Below are positions 14,465-17,121 of a stretch of 17,121 nucleotides of DNA, piece by piece (within the stretch, counting starts at the first letter, position 1; every line of letters begins with the position of its first letter). The position numbers and the translations under genes are program-made. The stretch is from the NCBI GenBank assembly GCA_031553005.1, contig JAVBMA010000055.1, forward strand, positions 1 to 17,121, given 5' to 3'. The notes beneath the pieces were generated by a model. That model was not told where the DNA came from. It saw only the letters and a list, made by a program, of their open reading frames with translations, and made no database searches. The DNA is from RGIG9379 sp031553005. Its GTDB lineage: Bacteria; Bacteroidota; Bacteroidia; Bacteroidales; Paludibacteraceae.

Positions 14465-14953
14465 TCAATTTTCTACTAACAAATGATTATAATTACTCTT
14501 CATTTTCCTGTTGTTTGTCAATTGAAAATTGCAGACCTTTTGATATAACATAAATTCTTCGTCCGTTTCCGGTATGATAATAATGCCATGTTGTTGGGGA
14601 ATTTGTTTTTCATCTACATTGACAAAACTGATAAATCCCTGTACCAATACTTCAGTCTCCGGAGTACGGTTTATTTTAATGTGGACTGTCAGGCTGGAAT
14701 TTCCGCTGTGTACAATAGAAGAGGTAAAACAGATCACATCTCCGAGGTGAATTGGTTTTAAAAATTCCAGTTCGTGCATTTTGGCGCATACGATATTTTG
14801 AGGTTTCAAAAGATTGGCAACGGCAGTAAAACCTGCTTCTACGAACCATTCGGCCGATCGTCCGGCAAAAAGCGTGTCATGGTGATTCAGGTCTTCTTTT
14901 TTTACCAAATGATACGTTACATAAGTAGGCGGAGTTAAAGTTTGAGTTTTCAT
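14465..14953 (-). CDS. Hotdog-fold acyl-CoA thioesterase
   Basis: A 162-residue protein with a single hotdog domain of the 4HBT/YciA type. VKKEDLNHHDTLFAGRSAEWFVEAGFTAV (17-45) matches the family's central helix (pattern N-x-x-G-x-L-F-x-G followed by a helix), and LEFLKPIHLGDVICFTSSIVHSGNSSLTV (62-90) forms the next strands. Such enzymes hydrolyse acyl-CoA thioesters in the cytoplasm; chain length is not visible. The glycine usual before LF is replaced here (HHDTLFAG), as in several Bacteroidetes relatives. The last 20 residues (NNRKMKSNYNHLLVEN region) are not part of the domain and may be variable. No clear terminator or promoter was found; upstream is a T-rich stretch. Confidence 0.8.
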   Translation of the reverse strand: MKTQTLTPPTYVTYHLVKKEDLNHHDTLFAGRSAEWFVEAGFTAVANLLKPQNIVCAKMHELEFLKPIHLGDVICFTSSIVHSGNSSLTVHIKINRTPETEVLVQGFISFVNVDEKQIPQQHGIIIIPETDEEFMLYQKVCNFQLTNNRKMKSNYNHLLVEN

Positions 14954-15182
14954 ACTTAATTTATTTTTTTTAAATTATAACAAAAAAGAGTGTTTTTTGT
15001 TCTTGAAAATAAAAAAATGGATTTTTCTTTTGTTTGTTATTTTGCTATTTATTTTGGCAATATGTAAATTTTGTAATGTTTTTTGTTTGGTTAATTTTTC
15101 GTTTTGTCTTTATTTTCTGTCAAAAGGATATTTTTATGTTTTTTGTACCTCATATTTTTTTATTATAAAAATAGTAAAAGTG
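14954..15182. other. T-rich gap upstream of the small RNA
   Basis: This stretch is extremely rich in T on the plus strand. It carries an open frame of 68 residues that is almost only F, I, L, V, C and K; I do not count it as a gene. No repeat array is seen here. Confidence 0.5.
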
Positions 15183-15213
15183 TTGCATGATTATGTTTTA
15201 TAACATATCTTTG
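15183..15213 (+). promoter_or_regulatory. Promoter of the candidate small RNA
   Basis: TTG (15183-15185), a 20-nt spacer, then TATCTTTG (15206-15213) followed by CA. This is a full match to the Bacteroidetes -33/-7 pattern TTG-N19-21-TAnnTTTG and is the best promoter in the window. Transcription should begin at about 15217-15221. Confidence 0.7.
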
Positions 15214-15216
15214 CAG

Positions 15217-15412
15217 CACAATTGAAATAGAAAACAAAATAAAATAGATTAAGTTATGGTTTGTCTGAATTTGCTTATCAGCGTTATTTTTAAGAAATAC
15301 GCACCAAAGTTTTAAGTAGAAAAGAAATTAGCTGTTTCCCATACAGCAATTTAGGTTAGTTTAAGGTTGCGCATCCGATGTATAAATATGTCGAATGCGT
15401 TTTTTGTTTTTT
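15217..15412 (+). ncRNA. Candidate small RNA of about 195 nt, possibly 6S RNA
   Basis: The transcript is framed by a strong promoter and by a terminator (15370-15412), and no open frame crosses it. Two clear hairpins lie inside: 15281-15302 (8 bp with one bulged T) and 15325-15352 (10 bp with one bulged A; loop ttcccat). The 5' end is A-rich. Length, independent transcription and order resemble the Bacteroidales-1 RNA family, which has been linked to 6S RNA; I cannot confirm a family match without a covariance search. A 6S-type long rod with a central bubble was not clearly reconstructed by eye, so 6S is only a suggestion; the RNA gene itself is better supported. Confidence 0.6.
15370..15412 (+). 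terminator. Terminator of the candidate small RNA
   Basis: Arms 15370-15379 and 15390-15399 pair with one internal mismatch and one G-U pair, and are followed by ttttttgtttttt (15400-15412). Confidence 0.75.
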
Positions 15413-15420
15413 AATATAAT

Positions 15421-15588
15421 AGACGAGTAAACAAAGTAGACCAGTAAACGAGAATTAGATTCGGAAGTATTGGTCTGTACACATTTATTTGTTTACGTCC
15501 TTATTTTACATGTCTGCCGATTTACTCATTTACTCGTCTACTTTGTCTACTCGTTTACTTGTTTACTCGTCTACTTTTTCTACTTTTG
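15421..15588. repeat. 8-nt-period inverted array (GTAAACGA / TTTACTCG)
   Basis: The left part (15421-15452) reads as octamers agacgagt, aaacaaag, tagaccag, taaacgag. The right part (about 15520-15588) repeats words TTTACTCR and TCTACTTT with spacings of mostly 8 and at times 9 nt. A 14-bp perfect pairing joins 15421-15434 with 15559-15572. The unit varies between TTTAC and TCTAC, which on the opposite strand is TAA or TAG, both stop codons. It lies just upstream of hisB and contains its likely promoter. Confidence 0.8.
15559..15588 (+). promoter_or_regulatory. Putative hisB promoter inside the repeat array
   Basis: TTG (15559-15561), a 19-nt spacer, then TACTTTTG (15581-15588), a full match to TAnnTTTG. 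Both elements are made of repeat words. The leader before the hisB ATG would be only about 15 nt and has no Shine-Dalgarno site. Confidence 0.55.
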
Positions 15589-15607
15589 TGTAAAATCAAA
15601 AGAAAAA

Positions 15608-16738
15608 ATGAAAAAAACAGCCCTCTTTATAGATCGTGACGGAACATTGATTGTTGAACCTCCTGTTACTTTTCAGGTGGATAATCTGGAGCAGATGGAA
15701 TTTCTTCCGAATGTTATACGAAATCTTTATTTTATTCGCAAAAACCTGAGTTTTGAATTTGTTATGGTGACTAATCAGGATGGTCTTGGAACGCCTGTTA
15801 ATCCACAAGAAAATTTTGATCTCGTACAAGGAAAAATGTTACAGCTCTTAGAGGGCGAAGGGATTACTTTTGACAAAATATTTATAGATAAATCCTGTCC
15901 GGAAGATAATCTTCCTACGCGTAAACCGGGAACTGCTATGCTCACCGGATATATGAACGGCGATTATGACATGGAAAGTTCTTATGTGATAGGAGACCGC
16001 CTGACGGATGTGGAATTGGCGAAAAATCTGGGTTGTAGAGCAATTTTTCTATGTGAGCCGGAAAAAGCGGCAAAGATGCTGGAAGAGAAAAAACTGGAGG
16101 ATTTTTGCGCTTTGGCAACTATGGAGTGGGACAGGATTGCCGAATTTTTATTTGCCGGAGAGCGTGTTGCCACTATTCAACGAACAACGAAAGAGACGGA
16201 TATATATGTGCGCCTTAACCTCGATGGAACGGGAAAATGTGACATTTCGACCGGACTTCAGTTTTTTGACCACATGTTGGAACAGATAGGAAAACATTCG
16301 GGTTGCGACCTCACAATCAGAGTGAAAGGAGACCTTGGGGTGGACGAACATCATACGATCGAAGATACTGCAATTGCTTTGGGAGAAGCGTTGGGTAAAT
16401 CGTTGGGAGACAAGCGCGGAATCGAACGTTATGGCTATTGCCTGCCTATGGACGACTGTCTTTGCACGGTAGCGTTGGATTTCGGAGGCCGTCCGTGGTT
16501 GGTATGGGATGTTAAGTTCAACAGGGAGTATGTGGGTGATATGCCGACCGAAATGTTTTTGCATTTCTTTAAATCGTTGAGTGATTCCGCAAAAATGAAC
16601 CTGAATATCCGCGCCGAAGGAGAAAATGAACATCATAAAATAGAAGGAATTTTTAAAGCGCTCGCCCGGTCAATCAAAATGGCAATCAAACGTGATATTT
16701 ATAAATATGAGTTGCCGAGTACGAAGGGAGTTTTGTAG
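15608..16738 (+). CDS. hisB: Bifunctional histidinol-phosphatase / imidazoleglycerol-phosphate dehydratase
   Basis: I place the start at 15608 (MKKTALFIDRDGTLI), giving 376 residues. The frame is open back to 15470, but those 46 extra residues are translated repeat words and lie upstream of the likely promoter. Residues 1-165 are a HAD phosphatase (D9 and D11 in FIDRDGT, T55 in MVTNQDG, K106, IGDRLTDVE at 128-136) that dephosphorylates histidinol phosphate. Residues about 185-376 are the dehydratase, with metal-binding DHML (221-224), DEHHTIED (246-253) and EHHKIEG (341-347). These catalyse two steps of cytoplasmic histidine synthesis. The zinc-binding CxH...CxC loop of the E. coli phosphatase is absent (SCPEDNLPTRKPG here), as I recall for Bacteroides relatives. 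No other his gene is in the window. Confidence 0.95.
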   Translation: MKKTALFIDRDGTLIVEPPVTFQVDNLEQMEFLPNVIRNLYFIRKNLSFEFVMVTNQDGLGTPVNPQENFDLVQGKMLQLLEGEGITFDKIFIDKSCPEDNLPTRKPGTAMLTGYMNGDYDMESSYVIGDRLTDVELAKNLGCRAIFLCEPEKAAKMLEEKKLEDFCALATMEWDRIAEFLFAGERVATIQRTTKETDIYVRLNLDGTGKCDISTGLQFFDHMLEQIGKHSGCDLTIRVKGDLGVDEHHTIEDTAIALGEALGKSLGDKRGIERYGYCLPMDDCLCTVALDFGGRPWLVWDVKFNREYVGDMPTEMFLHFFKSLSDSAKMNLNIRAEGENEHHKIEGIFKALARSIKMAIKRDIYKYELPSTKGVL

Positions 16739-16773
16739 GAGTTGAAAAGTGAAAAGGGAAAGTTGAAAGTTTG
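16739..16773. repeat. 7-nt-period array directly after the hisB stop codon
   Basis: Units gagttga, aaagtga, aaaggga, aagttga, aagtttg begin on the first base after the hisB stop. TGA occurs at 7-nt spacing in units 1, 2 and 4, which places stops in different reading frames behind hisB. Confidence 0.85.
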
Positions 16774-16800
16774 TTTGAAGAGGAGTGTATTTCTATAGAT

Positions 16801-16840
16801 ATATAGAAAAGTATTGAAAAATTTTCTATATTTTTATTTT
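16801..16840 (+). terminator. AT-rich terminator of hisB
   Basis: A 10-bp perfect stem (16801-16810 with 16822-16831) encloses an 11-nt loop and is followed by tttttatttt. A smaller 7-bp hairpin overlaps it on the left (tttctata...tatagaaa, about 16788-16808) and could compete with it. Confidence 0.6.
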
Positions 16841-16923
16841 GTTGGGTTTTAAGAAAGAAAATATATAATGCCTGTCCGCAAAAATGCCCTGACATTTCAG
16901 ACAGTCATTTGGGTGATTCCGAA

Positions 16924-16955
16924 TGGAACGAAAGTGGAATGAGGAATGACGGATG
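16924..16955. repeat. Diverged 7-nt-period array (TGGAATG family)
   Basis: Units tggaatg, aggaatg, acggatg start at 16935, 16942 and 16949, with a related tggaacg at 16924. TGA falls between units at 7-nt spacing on the plus strand. Confidence 0.6.
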
Positions 16956-16982
16956 TTTACAATTTGCGATGTAGGAGAGAAA

Positions 16983-17001
16983 GCGGCGGCAAAGCCGCCG
17001 C
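16983..17001. repeat. GC-rich hairpin, 8-bp stem with 3-nt loop
   Basis: gcggcggc (16983-16990) and gccgccgc (16994-17001) pair perfectly around aaa. It is strikingly GC-rich against its AT-rich surroundings. No T tract follows on either strand. Confidence 0.75.
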
Positions 17002-17121
17002 GTTCACTCCTAAATGTGTTTATATAACCCCAATGTTTGATTACGAAAGCAGTGTTGAAACTATTAATGTATAATTGGGGGGATTTTTTATAATATGTAT
17101 TAAAAATATTTATTGTCAAAT

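Larger units (their letters stand above)
16841..17121. other. Non-coding right end of the window
   Basis: I see no supportable gene. A minus-strand open frame of 97 residues is mostly translated repeat words and is not counted. The stretch holds diverged heptads (16924-16955), a GC-rich hairpin (16983-17001) and a weak stem followed by a T run (17028-17034 with 17074-17080, T run 17084-17089). Confidence 0.6.

Noticed and set aside
14997..15203. Plus-strand frame of 68 residues, highly hydrophobic
   Set aside because: It is almost only F, I, L, V, C and K, as expected from very T-rich DNA. It has no start signal and runs into the promoter of the small RNA.
15470..15607. 46-residue N-terminal extension of HisB
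   Set aside because: It translates repeat words (VYF, FTCLLVYF), lies upstream of the likely promoter and is absent from the family; ATG at 15608 gives the normal N-terminus.
16148..16636. Minus-strand frame of 162 residues inside hisB
   Set aside because: It lies fully antisense to a well-supported gene and shows no recognisable domain.
16826..17119. Minus-strand frame of 97 residues
   Set aside because: It covers the hisB terminator, heptad words and the GC hairpin. No domain is recognised and its residues are mostly translated repeat sequence.

Overview
The window looks like chromosomal DNA from a member of the Bacteroidales (phylum Bacteroidota); I cannot place the family. The evidence is the MurF-Alr fusion, the long PPi-dependent phosphofructokinase, the Bacteroides-like class I aldolase and HisB fusion, promoter-like sites of the Bacteroidetes type (TTG, about 20 nt, then TAnnTTTG), the lack of Shine-Dalgarno sites, and moderate-to-low GC with very AT-rich gaps. 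I see no rRNA, tRNA, insertion sequence, prophage or CRISPR array.

Layout. Positions 1-6516 hold a minus-strand run, read right to left: a six-helix membrane protein of the VC0807 type, a MurF-Alr fusion, a two-domain universal stress protein and Tex, which ends at a strong terminator at 44-82. A small DUF1232 gene on the plus strand (6752-7138) converges on a class I fructose-bisphosphate aldolase (7277-8335, minus). A maf nucleotide pyrophosphatase (8636-9211, plus) converges on a minus-strand set: a WecA/MraY-like sugar-phosphate transferase (11202-12227), a patatin-like lipase (10342-11130) and a radical SAM protein (9297-10301). PPi-phosphofructokinase (12586-14202, minus) and a hotdog thioesterase (14465-14953, minus) follow. 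A candidate small RNA of about 195 nt with its own promoter and terminator (about 15217-15412) precedes the HisB fusion (15608-16738, plus). The last 383 bases are non-coding.

Function. The genes are mostly housekeeping: peptidoglycan and surface polysaccharide (MurF-Alr, WecA-like), glycolysis (PFP, aldolase), histidine synthesis (HisB), nucleotide sanitation (Maf) and RNA or stress functions (Tex, Usp).

The unusual part lies between the genes. Many gaps hold short arrays of near-identical words repeated with a period of exactly 7, 8 or 9 nt. Several form long perfect inverted repeats. In most of the 7- and 8-nt families every unit carries a stop codon at a fixed place, so three units in a row close all three reading frames. 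In two genes the stop codon is itself one unit of an array, and in a third the array starts on the next base. Both convergent gene junctions hold a dyad array. Similar tandem heptanucleotides (STRR) are known in cyanobacteria; I do not know of a functional description of this set in Bacteroidales.
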